A DNA stretch of 64,000 bases, from NCBI GenBank assembly GCA_903903925.1, contig CAIVAU010000017.1, forward strand, positions 1-64,000. Direction: 5' to 3'. The notes beneath the pieces were generated by a model. That model had not been told where the DNA came from and searched no databases. It saw only the letters and a program-made list of their open reading frames with translations. A program made the translations under genes and the position numbers. This DNA is from an uncultured cyanobacterium. Its GTDB lineage: Bacteria > Cyanobacteriota > Cyanobacteriia > Cyanobacteriales > Nostocaceae. Below, piece after piece: positions 1-7,848 of this stretch (its first letter is position 1; every line of letters starts with the position of its first letter).

Positions 1-1
1 A

Positions 2-268
2 TTGGGGGTAGCAGGCAAAACGGTTGATAGGATGCTAGAACGGGCGTCTCGGCAATATTCGCAAGGTGCGGATAATCTCCGGATCGAGACTTACCTTCGG
101 CGGTGGTGGCGTTGGGTTATTAGTGGGGTAGATGGGGTTTTAAGCGCTTTGCCTAAGTTTGATATTTTTCGACATTGGCAAATACTACAACTTTTAAGTG
201 AAGGGCTACCAAGCAATCCTTCCATTACTTTTATGCACTCTGTGTTCGTCACACTGCTGCTGAGTTAG
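2..268 (+). CDS. Unrecognised protein, probably C-terminal part of a gene starting outside the window
   Basis: The frame is open from the window edge to a TAG stop at 266-268 and the only start near the edge is a TTG, so the true start probably lies upstream. The 88 visible residues are rich in Trp and Arg (YLRRWWRWV) and end in a hydrophobic stretch. I do not recognise the family. The last 20 bases overlap the convergent PEP-CTERM gene, which lowers confidence. It could be a gene end, a remnant, or a chance frame. Confidence 0.3.
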   Translation: MGVAGKTVDRMLERASRQYSQGADNLRIETYLRRWWRWVISGVDGVLSALPKFDIFRHWQILQLLSEGLPSNPSITFMHSVFVTLLLS

Positions 269-890
269 CCTCTTCCCTAATAGAGCTTAACCTTTTCTTC
301 ATTCTTAGTGCTACTCCCATCCCTATCGCGCATAGAGTCCCTAATATCTCCTTTGGTTCTGGTGCCGCCGTCGATGCTTCGGTTGCACTCGTCACCTGGG
401 TGGTTATACCATTGCTCGTGCTAGTGTATCCGTTGAGTAAAAACCCTCCATAGTAAAGACCTTGGACTGGTGGTCCTAACAGAGGTTGGCTGTAACTGGT
501 AATCGGATTGGCAAATACGACTTGTAGTATACTTTTTTGTCCATTCGGTAAATTGTTGCCAAATTCGATCAATGATCCTTGGACTCCATACTGACTCGAT
601 AGATCACCGATGATCGCGCCGGGGAAGCCATTGGCAGAGGCTTCTGTGAACGTGTCTATCGTTTGGTGGCTGGCATCATAGACATTGATGTCATATTGAG
701 AGAAGGATTGAACAGAACTAACTGCGCTACCATTGGCAACCTGGTCGGACAATGTGTACTCTCCTCCAAATGTGTCTCCGTTTGCTAAACTTCCCGATAG
801 GGAGAATTCGATCGCTTTGGCCGGGCTTACGGCTCCCCAGACAAGGGCGATTGTACTCACTGCTATAACGTTTATTTGCTTCATGTTCAT
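249..890 (-). CDS. PEP-CTERM sorting domain protein, exported
   Basis: A 213-residue protein with a Sec signal peptide at residues 1-26 (hydrophobic core, cleavage after SPAKA) and a Ser/Thr/Gly/Asn-rich body typical of extracellular beta-rich proteins. The C-terminus has the PEP-CTERM layout: PEP at residues 177-179, a hydrophobic segment at about 181-196, then the basic cluster RMKKR. By family knowledge such proteins are processed by an exosortase and delivered to the cell surface or exopolysaccharide. The tail after the basic cluster is about 13 residues longer than usual. No exosortase gene is in the window. The body matches no enzyme I recognise. Start may be ATG 890 or ATG 884. Confidence 0.75.
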   Translation of the reverse strand: MNMKQINVIAVSTIALVWGAVSPAKAIEFSLSGSLANGDTFGGEYTLSDQVANGSAVSSVQSFSQYDINVYDASHQTIDTFTEASANGFPGAIIGDLSSQYGVQGSLIEFGNNLPNGQKSILQVVFANPITSYSQPLLGPPVQGLYYGGFLLNGYTSTSNGITTQVTSATEASTAAPEPKEILGTLCAIGMGVALRMKKRLSSIREEANSAAV

Positions 891-1704
891 GGTTCGGGTT
901 TCCTTATTAGCATATCGAGTTGTGGTTGGCTTTGTGTCTCTATTGAGACACTTGACGCTCGTTCCAGTTTCAATTCTGCAATCGGTGTCGCAATTTAGTT
1001 AAATCACTCCGGCCTCCGGTGCTTCCGTTAGGGCTCTCGCCTGTGGTGGCTCGATAGTAATAACGTTTCGCATACGGGTCGTCAGACTCAAAATCCGCTA
1101 TTGAGATAATGGTCCAAAGGTGGTGCATCATTCCTGACTTGAAAAACTAAACTTGGTCTTGTTGGATTGGCATTCATTAATTTAAAACATCGAGGGTATA
1201 CTAGCTCACCATGGTAACTCGGGGATACCGCGTTCCTGCTCAGTATTTGCGCTCGTTTCGTGCAAAGGTCGCTCACAATAACAATTAATGTGTAAACCTC
1301 GGCGTTCCGTGTTCTAAGGAAATTGGGTGGAAGTACTAGTAAAAATTATTACAGGAACGTGTGGGGTCGCGTCAACCGGGTTCATAGGTTTTTTATCGGA
1401 ATTTCATAGAACAGCCTAGTCTATAAATTTTGTGGATGACATTCAGGGCATAAGTCCATGCTGGATATGATACATTATCATAATTTTGCAACCACGATAG
1501 AGAGTTTGCCACATGTTGGAAAGTAAATATACTGACCACGGCTGTGAACTAGCGTTGTTGGTGGTCGTATGACCATATATTTGTATCGGCTCAATAATCC
1601 GGGGTAGCAGAAAAAAATAAAAAGGTGAGCAAGGTGCACAAAACGTCATCGAATATGGCACATGACGCAAAAATCACCCCCTGACTCCTCTGTATCAGAT
1701 AGTA
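891..1704. other. Intergenic stretch without a supported gene
   Basis: About 800 bases between the PEP-CTERM gene and the IS66 remnant. Open frames here (for example 1088-1276 and 1443-1670 on the minus strand) are short, have no recognisable family and odd composition. I see no tRNA, riboswitch or clear terminator. It may be decayed mobile-element flank. Confidence 0.5.
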
Positions 1705-2109
1705 GTGCAAACCATCGACCCCTCAGGGATTGCAGACGAATCGGTGCGTCGTACTATAGAGATATTATTGAACCTCGTAGAAGAATTAAATTCTTTAATC
1801 AAAGGGCTAGAGTCAGAAAATCAGAGATTACGGGATGAAAACAGCCGCCTGAAGGGAGAACAAGGGAAGCCAGAAATAAAAGCCAAAAACAACAAAAGCG
1901 AACAAGGTAACCACTCATCAGAGAAAGAACGACAAACGCCAAAAAAGCACAACAAGAGTAGCAAAAATAAAAGCATCAAAATAGACAGAGAAGAAATACT
2001 CAAGTATCCCCTGGAATTACTACCAGCAGACGCAGAATTCAAAGGATATGAAGAAGTAACCGTTCCCAAGTATTACACGGCAAGATTTGGCTTTCTTGAT
2101 ACCATATAA
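1705..2109 (+). pseudogene. IS66-family transposase, N-terminal remnant
   Basis: The 134-residue frame (GTG start) matches the N-terminal part of cyanobacterial IS66 transposases: an amphipathic leucine-zipper-like helix with LESENQRLRDENSRLKGE at about residues 37-54, a Lys/Asn/Ser-rich linker, then the KYPLELLPADAEFKGYEEV segment at about 100-118. An intact transposase is about 450-500 residues, so the DDE catalytic domain is absent. The frame leaves family similarity after YEEVTV and stops at 2107-2109. A 16-bp near-perfect direct repeat (2065-2080 and 2136-2151) straddles the break, consistent with a deletion or insertion junction. No downstream part of the element is visible. Confidence 0.6.
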
Positions 2110-2503
2110 TACACCGTTAATCTCATCTCCCAATGCCCACGTATTACACGGTGATGGTTTTAGGATATCCACAATCACCTTGAAACCTTACACAGTCAGG
2201 CATTAATTCCTCTTCCCCTTCAAAAATGAGCGAACGTACAGTAACTAGTTTTCAACGACTCTCCAAATGAGGGGAATCCACGTGATGGGCTTCATCAGTT
2301 GCATGCAGAGTTTCCAGAACGATAAACTTTAACTTTTTGTCCGATTTCCATGCCAACTGAACAAAGCAATAAACCAAGACTCAGTGTAGCCGAATCTGTG
2401 ACGCAGGGGGAGATTTTGGTTGTTCTAGTCGTGAAAGGGGTGTAGGGTGTAGGTAAGCCCATAATTATATGATTGCCACACTTAAATATATGATGAGGCG
2501 AAA
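2110..2503. other. Intergenic debris between IS66 remnant and protease gene
   Basis: No supported gene. The minus strand at about 2315-2352 reads MEIGQKVKVYR, which resembles the start of the small cytochrome b6f-associated PetP/DUF2862 family, but the frame ends after a few unrelated residues. It may be a tiny remnant. The rest shows nothing recognisable. Confidence 0.4.
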
Positions 2504-2950
2504 ATGCAGTACCAAACGACAACGGATGAAATCGGTAAGGTTTTCACAAAATTAACGGTTATCAATCGGGCTGACCAAATTCTGACCGAGAATGGCATTA
2601 TTCCTCCCGAGCAAGTACGGTCTATAACGCTAGAGAATGTTTTGGTTGATACAGGAGCAACTACGCTGTGTTTACCAGCAGATGTAATTGCTAAGTTGGG
2701 GTTAAAACTTTTAAAAGAGGTGAATGTAGCCACAGCGGTAGGAATTGGTCGAGCAAGGATTTTTGAGGATGCCAAAATTTCATTATGTGACAGGGAGGGA
2801 ACTTTTGAATGTTTAGAATTACCAGGAAGCTCTGATGCGTTATTGGGTGTGATTCCTTTAGAGGCGTTAGGTTTAGAGCCGGATTTACGCAATCAAAGAT
2901 TAAAAGTGTTACCAGATGAAACAACTGATACTTATTGGACGATTCTTTAA
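2504..2950 (+). CDS. Retroviral-type (clan AA) aspartyl protease
   Basis: A 148-residue protein with the single-domain aspartyl-protease signature VLVDTGATTLCLP at about residues 46-58 (catalytic Asp in DTGA) and a second hydrophobic-Gly motif DALLGVIPLEALGL at about 108-121 that would form the psi-loop floor. By family knowledge, clan AA proteases work as homodimers with one DTGA per subunit. No signal peptide or membrane segment is visible, so it should be cytosolic. Its substrate is unknown. The start is the ATG at 2504. The next gene is a truncated near-copy in the same orientation, so this locus is a tandem duplication. Confidence 0.75.
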   Translation: MQYQTTTDEIGKVFTKLTVINRADQILTENGIIPPEQVRSITLENVLVDTGATTLCLPADVIAKLGLKLLKEVNVATAVGIGRARIFEDAKISLCDREGTFECLELPGSSDALLGVIPLEALGLEPDLRNQRLKVLPDETTDTYWTIL

Positions 2951-2965
2951 GTTGATGAGGCGATG

Positions 2966-3181
2966 ATGCAGTACAAAACGACAACCGATGAAATGGGTAA
3001 GGTTTTCACAAAATTCACGGTTATCAATCGGGCTGACCAAATTCTGACCGAGAATGGCATTATTCCTCCTGAGCAAGTACGGTCTATCACGTTAGAGAAT
3101 GTTTTGGTTGATACAGGCGCAACAACCCTTTGTTTACCACCAGATGTAATTGCTAAGTTAGGGTTAAGATCTCATTCATAA
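2966..3181 (+). pseudogene. Truncated second copy of the aspartyl protease
   Basis: This 71-residue frame repeats the first half of the upstream protease nearly residue for residue, including the DTGATTLCLP catalytic motif, with only scattered substitutions. The match stops after IAKLG, where the frame runs into RSHS and a stop, so the second half with the DALLG motif is missing. The short leader TGATGAGGCGA precedes both copies, so the duplication included upstream DNA. The break lies about 35 bases before the wzm start, suggesting that insertion or rearrangement next to the export cluster deleted the rest. A product could not form a full protease fold. Confidence 0.75.
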
Positions 3182-3208
3182 CGTTCAAGAAAATTGTGTG
3201 TGTACTGA

Positions 3209-4084
3209 GTGAGGAAGCAGAAATTGTTGCAAACAATGCGAGGATTTGTCCGTAAAGCAGGGAGGCTGAGGCGCATCCTGCCAGTTGATGAACGGTGGTG
3301 GGCAAAGTTTGATTTGCTGAGAATTCTGGTGCGGCGGGATTTAGAGGCGCGGTACAAAGGTTCTATTTTGGGCAATTTGTGGCCCTTGGTAAATCAGCTG
3401 TCGCAGTTACTGATTTACACTTACGTATTTTCAATTGTGCTAAAGGTCAAGCTAAGTCTCGATGGCTTGCCAGGAAATGAAAATTTGACGTTTGGGCTGT
3501 GGCTATTTGCAGGATTGCTTCCTTGGATTGCCTTTACGAGTGGGCTGATGCAGTCTGCTGGTTCGGTGGTAGGACAGCCAAATTTAGTTAAAAAAGTCGT
3601 GTTTCCCTTAGCCTTGTTACCACTGATACCCATTTTGTCAGCATTTATTGAGAGTTCTTTTGGTTTAATGGCGCTGATTTTTGTGGTAGCGGTAATTTTT
3701 CATACTTTACATACAACTTTGGCGCTGTTACCGTTGATCTGGCTACCGCAGTTGTTGTTTACGGCTGGTTTAGGTTATTTGGCAGCGGGATTAACAGTGT
3801 TTTTACGGGATATTCCTCAGAGTTTAGGGGTGATATTAAATATTTGGTTTTATTTAACACCGCTTGTTTATCCTGCTAAAGTGATTCCACAGGAATGGCG
3901 AAATTGGGTGTTTTGGTTGAATCCAATGGCAGCTATTGCAGAAGTGTATCGCGATCTCGTTTTAGTGGGAGAGGTCAAGCACTGGGGCGAGTGGGGAGTT
4001 TGTTCAATGATTGCAGTTGTGGTGTTTTGTGGGGGACTGTGGTGTTATCGTCGCCTACGTCCGGCATTTGCTGATGTACTGTAA
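3209..4084 (+). CDS. wzm: ABC-2 type polysaccharide export permease (Wzm-like)
   Basis: A 291-residue integral membrane protein of the ABC-2 family that exports O-antigen, teichoic acid or capsule chains across the inner membrane. The N-terminal cytoplasmic part has LLRILVRRDLEARYKGSILG, the typical amphipathic entry before the first membrane span; about six hydrophobic segments follow (roughly residues 60-85, 95-115, 135-160, 165-190, 195-225 and 250-275). The motif FYLTPLVYP in the fifth region and WLNPMAA before the last helix are family hallmarks. The GTG start at 3209 is the best fit. Its ATPase partner lies downstream at 5085-6464, separated by a Uma2 gene, and glycan-modifying genes follow, indicating an ABC-dependent polysaccharide pathway. 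Confidence 0.9.
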   Translation: MRKQKLLQTMRGFVRKAGRLRRILPVDERWWAKFDLLRILVRRDLEARYKGSILGNLWPLVNQLSQLLIYTYVFSIVLKVKLSLDGLPGNENLTFGLWLFAGLLPWIAFTSGLMQSAGSVVGQPNLVKKVVFPLALLPLIPILSAFIESSFGLMALIFVVAVIFHTLHTTLALLPLIWLPQLLFTAGLGYLAAGLTVFLRDIPQSLGVILNIWFYLTPLVYPAKVIPQEWRNWVFWLNPMAAIAEVYRDLVLVGEVKHWGEWGVCSMIAVVVFCGGLWCYRRLRPAFADVL

Positions 4085-4130
4085 CTGGGCAATTGGATAG
4101 GATATAAACAGTTTCTAGTGGGATGAAGCC

Positions 4131-4916
4131 ATGTATCAACCTGACCCCCCCCGACCACCGCAAGAAACCCTCCCCACTATGTATGATTTGCCTAGTGAAT
4201 TAGTGGGAGAATCTGGATTGCCTGACGAATTTCATATTTTTCAACCCAGACTCCTGAGCGATACCTGTCAACCTTCCACCTATTCTACAGAGGACTTTTT
4301 AGTTGCCACTGACCTAAATCTATATTATGATGTGCGCCATCCTCTGTGGTACAAAAGACCTGATTGGTACATTGTTTTAGGAGTACCTCGTACAAGCCAA
4401 CAACAAGACTTACGTTTAAGTTATGTGATTTGGCAAGAAGGGGTTGCACCGTTTCTTGTGGTGGAGTTGCTTTCACCAGGGACAGAACAGGAAGACCTAG
4501 GAAAGACTCTGAGGGAAGTTAACAAACCCCCAACTAAGTGGCAGGTTTATGAACAAATTTTACGGGTTCCTTACTACGTGGTGTATGATCGTTATACAAA
4601 TCGACTCCGAGTATTTCGCTTAGAAGGGGCTCGCTATCAAGAGTTGTTATTGCCTAAGCAACGACTGTGGATAGACGAGATAGAACTAGGCTTGGGAATT
4701 TGGCAAGGAACCTATGAAGAAGTAACAGGGTTGTGGCTACGTTGGTTTGATGAGAGTCATCAATGGATACCAATACCTGTAGAGCAAGCCATTGCAGAAC
4801 GTCAACGCGCTGAGCAAGAACATCAACGCGCTGAGCGACTGGCAGAGTATTTGCGCTCTATAGGAATTGACCCAGATAACTTACCACCAGATGTGAAAAA
4901 ATTCCCTAGTGAATAG
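4131..4916 (+). CDS. Uma2-family (DUF820) putative endonuclease
   Basis: A 261-residue member of the Uma2/DUF820 family, PD-(D/E)XK-fold proteins greatly expanded in cyanobacteria. Visible family features are RPDWYIVLGVP at about residues 76-86 (acidic metal ligand in the PD position) and PFLVVELLSPGTE at about 107-119 (the ExL/S segment). The C-terminus is a charged helix with the repeat QRAEQEHQRAERLAEYLR followed by GIDPDNLPPD, common in this family. Biological role is unknown for most members; nuclease activity is inferred from fold. It lies 46 bases after wzm and before wzt, so it interrupts an otherwise functional pair and may be a later insertion. Confidence 0.85.
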   Translation: MYQPDPPRPPQETLPTMYDLPSELVGESGLPDEFHIFQPRLLSDTCQPSTYSTEDFLVATDLNLYYDVRHPLWYKRPDWYIVLGVPRTSQQQDLRLSYVIWQEGVAPFLVVELLSPGTEQEDLGKTLREVNKPPTKWQVYEQILRVPYYVVYDRYTNRLRVFRLEGARYQELLLPKQRLWIDEIELGLGIWQGTYEEVTGLWLRWFDESHQWIPIPVEQAIAERQRAEQEHQRAERLAEYLRSIGIDPDNLPPDVKKFPSE

Positions 4917-5084
4917 AGTGGAACTTTTGGGCGTCTGGAGCTTTCTAAGCTAAATAACGATGCTTTTTTAGAAAGAGGATAATGCGATAAAATATTTAAG
5001 CAAAATGACAGCGATGCCTTTTGCTAGGTCAAAAGAGTCTGCTTTGATGATGATGTGGGAGTTTTGAAAATTGACAGCAAAAGC

Positions 5085-6464
5085 ATGGGTGACGAGATTG
5101 CAATTTCCCTTAAAAATGTTTCTAAGTGTTTTAAGCGGTATGCTCATCCAGCAGATCGGCTTAAGGAACTATTTTTACCTGGCAAGAACAGATCTGTACA
5201 ATTTTGGGCACTGCAAGACATTGATTTAAAGATTCCCAGAGGACAAACCGTAGGAATTATCGGGCGCAATGGCTCTGGGAAAAGTACGCTATTACAAATT
5301 ATAGCTGGGACTTTGACACCAACTACGGGCGAAGTGTGGGTAAAAGGTCGTGTATCGGCATTGCTAGAGTTGGGTAGCGGCTTTAATCCAGAGTTTACTG
5401 GACGCCAGAATGTGTTTTTTAATGGGCAATTGTTGGGGTTAACTCAAAGAGAAATTGAGGAAAAATTTGATGAGATAGCTGGTTTCGCGGATATTGGAGA
5501 TTTTCTAGATGAACCTGTAAAAACTTATTCTAGCGGGATGTTTGTCCGATTGGCTTTTGCTGTAGCTATTAATGTTGACCCTGAAATTTTAATTGTGGAT
5601 GAGGCTTTGTCTGTAGGCGATGGTGTATTTGTGCATCGCTGTATGGCGAAAATTAAAGAATTTCAGGATACTAACGGAACTATTTTGTTTGTATCCCATG
5701 ACACAGGTGCTGTTAATCGCCTTTGCTCTAGCTGTATTTGGATTAATGACGGTCAAGTTGTCGAGCAGGGTAATCCAGTAGAAGTGAGTAAGTCATATCA
5801 AGCATGGATGTATGAAAAAATTAATGAAAGAATCAAAAGTCAGTCGGAAAGCTCAGGCAGTTTAAATAATAACGATAAAAATAATATCACAGTAGAAAGT
5901 TTAGAAGAGAAGCAGAAAGAGTGCTTAAGTCAAAATTTATTTACGGGTAAGCATTACATAACATTTCAAAAATTTAGAAGGTTTGGTACAGGACGTTGTG
6001 AAATTATCAGTTTAGAAATTTTGGATTCTCAAGGGCAAGAAACGGCTTTTGTCATGCCTGGTGAAACTTTACTATTAAAAGGAAAAATTATTAGTCACAG
6101 TCACGTTAATAATCCGCTATTTGGTATTACAATGTACGACCGCTTAAGAGTTGCAATAACAGCTTGGAATACAACACAGTATGAATATAAACTACCTCCT
6201 TTAGAAAAGGGTAAAGTTATTTGTGTGACTTTTAAAATTAAGTGGCCTCATATTAAAAGTGATAGTTATTCACTTGAACCTGCTATTGCAGACGGAAGTC
6301 AAGAAAACCATGAAATGATGGATTGGATACAAGCTCCCGTTACTTTACAGTCAGGAGTTACGGACTTGACTTTTGGGTTTATAAGGTTTATTGATGTCAC
6401 GGTTTCACATGAGAGCGAAACATTTATAAATAATCAATTATTGAGTGAGTCGCTATTGAAATGA
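5085..6464 (+). CDS. wzt: Polysaccharide ABC exporter ATPase with C-terminal glycan-binding domain (Wzt-like)
   Basis: A 459-residue protein. The N-terminal half is an ABC ATPase: Walker A GRNGSGKST, signature YSSGM, Walker B EILIVDEALSVGD with the SVGD variant typical of the Wzt/TagH group, and the switch SHD. The C-terminal half (about residues 285-440) is beta-rich and matches the Wzt_C layout, which in E. coli O9a binds the modified end of the glycan before export. ATG 5085 is preferred because homologues usually begin MxDEI; a GTG at 5055 in the same frame would add ten residues. It pairs with the permease at 3209. The C-terminal domain implies that the exported chain carries a terminal cap, which fits the adjacent methyltransferase. 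Confidence 0.92.
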   Translation: MGDEIAISLKNVSKCFKRYAHPADRLKELFLPGKNRSVQFWALQDIDLKIPRGQTVGIIGRNGSGKSTLLQIIAGTLTPTTGEVWVKGRVSALLELGSGFNPEFTGRQNVFFNGQLLGLTQREIEEKFDEIAGFADIGDFLDEPVKTYSSGMFVRLAFAVAINVDPEILIVDEALSVGDGVFVHRCMAKIKEFQDTNGTILFVSHDTGAVNRLCSSCIWINDGQVVEQGNPVEVSKSYQAWMYEKINERIKSQSESSGSLNNNDKNNITVESLEEKQKECLSQNLFTGKHYITFQKFRRFGTGRCEIISLEILDSQGQETAFVMPGETLLLKGKIISHSHVNNPLFGITMYDRLRVAITAWNTTQYEYKLPPLEKGKVICVTFKIKWPHIKSDSYSLEPAIADGSQENHEMMDWIQAPVTLQSGVTDLTFGFIRFIDVTVSHESETFINNQLLSESLLK

Positions 6465-6688
6465 TTTGTTATTTTTGTCGTTCTAGCAACTTAAAATTCC
6501 TGGATGTTCTTGCGCAAGAATTAATTGATGAATAGTGGATGGCACGTTATGAAGTAGAGTATATTAATGAACAACAGGGACTAGATTGGATAGAATGCTA
6601 CACCTTGCATCCAATTAGAGAGTTAAGTAACTATAAATACAAGAACTGGTTATGGAATTTACAGGTGAGAGATACGTTCCTTCTCTAA
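6461..6688 (+). pseudogene. Decayed open frame with an in-frame TAG between wzt and the methyltransferase
   Basis: From ATG 6461 (overlapping the wzt stop) the frame reads MICYFCRSSNLKFLDV, reaches TAG at 6533-6535, then stays open to TAA at 6686-6688. The opening CxxC resembles the zinc-binding N-terminus of some sugar C-methyltransferases (Methyltransf_13-like), but that is weak. The later part matches nothing I know. It most likely represents a decayed gene of the glycan cluster. A sequencing error at the TAG cannot be excluded. Confidence 0.3.
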
Positions 6689-7848
6689 ATGGTCAGATCA
6701 AGTATGAGCATTTACATCGTTATGGACTGTGCGCTGAGTTTGTAACTGGTAAGTCTGTGCTAGATATTGCTTCGGGTGAAGGATATGGTTCTGCGCTATT
6801 AGCAAAAGTAGCTGAATCAGTTGTAGGGGTTGATATTATTCCTGAAGTTGTAGAGTATGCAGTTCAGCAATACAGCAGCTTTCAGAATCTGAAGTTTATC
6901 GTGGGGTCGTGCGATGCAGTGCCATTAGCTGACAATTCAGTTGAAGTAGTCACTTCTTTTGAAACAATTGAGCATCATGATCAGCATGAAGAAATGATGT
7001 GCGAGATTAAGAGAGTTTTGACATCAGATGGAGTATTAATTCTTTCTTCTCCTAATCGCTTGACTTATTCAGATGAACCGAAATATTCTAATCCTTTTCA
7101 TGTTAAAGAGCTTTACTATGAAGAGTTAGTTGATTTGCTAAGTAAGCATTTTAAATATTTTCAAATTTTTGGTCAAAAATTGGCTATAGGTTCTTTTATA
7201 TCTTCATCACAAAATGAAAAGGAAAATATTTTAAAGGCATACACAGGTGGGGTTAATGATGTCAAAGCAAAAGTTTGTAGTGTGGAGTCGCCTATCTATT
7301 TTGTAGCTATATGTTCAGACGAGAAATCGATTTTAGAAAAAAGTATTAGCTCGGTGTACATTGATGGCTATGATGATATACTCAAAAGCTTTGATATTCA
7401 AATAAAACATTCATACTCTCAAGTACAAATTACTCAAGTAGAATTAGAGCGCTCCCAGTCTCAAGTGCAAAATATTCAAGCAATATTAGCGCAAACGCAA
7501 TCACAACTAGAAAATGCTCAAGCAGAATTAGAACACTTCCAGTCTCAGTTAAAACACACTCAGGTAGAATTAGAACACTCCCAGTCTCAGTTACAACACA
7601 CTCAGATAGAATTAGAACACTCCCAGTCTCAGTTACAACACACTCAGGTAGAATTAGAACACTCCCAGTCTCAGTTACAACACACTCAGGTAGAATTAGA
7701 GCGATCGCAGTCCCAAATTCGTCTGAATTCCCTTGAACTTCAACATCTTCAAGATAGGATTACATCAATGGAGACTAGTAAGTTTTGGAAATGCCGAAAG
7801 GCATGGTTTAAATTTAAAAGGGTATTGGGAGTAAAACATGATGAGTGA
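6652..7848 (+). CDS. SAM methyltransferase with long repetitive coiled-coil tail (candidate glycan cap and ruler)
   Basis: A 398-residue protein. Residues about 30-165 are a class I methyltransferase: motif I VLDIASGEGYGS, acidic GVDIIPE after the second strand, VTSFETIEHHD and LILSSPNR later. Residues 253-364 consist of eight 14-residue repeats of the type HSQSQLQHTQVELE, with a leucine every seventh position, predicted as a long alpha-helical coiled coil. The last 25 residues are aromatic and basic (SKFWKCRKAWFKFKRV), suited to membrane contact. Position after wzm/wzt and 11 bases of overlap with the next glycosyltransferase place it in glycan assembly. In E. coli, WbdD combines a methyltransferase, kinase and coiled-coil ruler; here no kinase domain is seen. 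The glycan-capping role is inferred. Confidence 0.85.
   Translation: MEFTGERYVPSLNGQIKYEHLHRYGLCAEFVTGKSVLDIASGEGYGSALLAKVAESVVGVDIIPEVVEYAVQQYSSFQNLKFIVGSCDAVPLADNSVEVVTSFETIEHHDQHEEMMCEIKRVLTSDGVLILSSPNRLTYSDEPKYSNPFHVKELYYEELVDLLSKHFKYFQIFGQKLAIGSFISSSQNEKENILKAYTGGVNDVKAKVCSVESPIYFVAICSDEKSILEKSISSVYIDGYDDILKSFDIQIKHSYSQVQITQVELERSQSQVQNIQAILAQTQSQLENAQAELEHFQSQLKHTQVELEHSQSQLQHTQIELEHSQSQLQHTQVELEHSQSQLQHTQVELERSQSQIRLNSLELQHLQDRITSMETSKFWKCRKAWFKFKRVLGVKHDE
7408..7743 (+). repeat. Coding minisatellite: eight 42-bp units, four nearly identical
   Basis: Units begin at 7408, 7450, 7492, 7534, 7576, 7618, 7660 and 7702. The four at 7534-7701 differ from each other by only a few bases, while the outer units have diverged. 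The period of 42 bases keeps the frame and adds two heptads per unit, so changes in copy number would lengthen or shorten the coiled coil by about 2 nm without breaking the protein. Confidence 0.9.

Noticed and set aside
2315-2352. Minus-strand MEIGQKVKVYR, resembling the start of PetP/DUF2862
   Set aside because: Only about 11 residues match; too short to call a gene or remnant with confidence.
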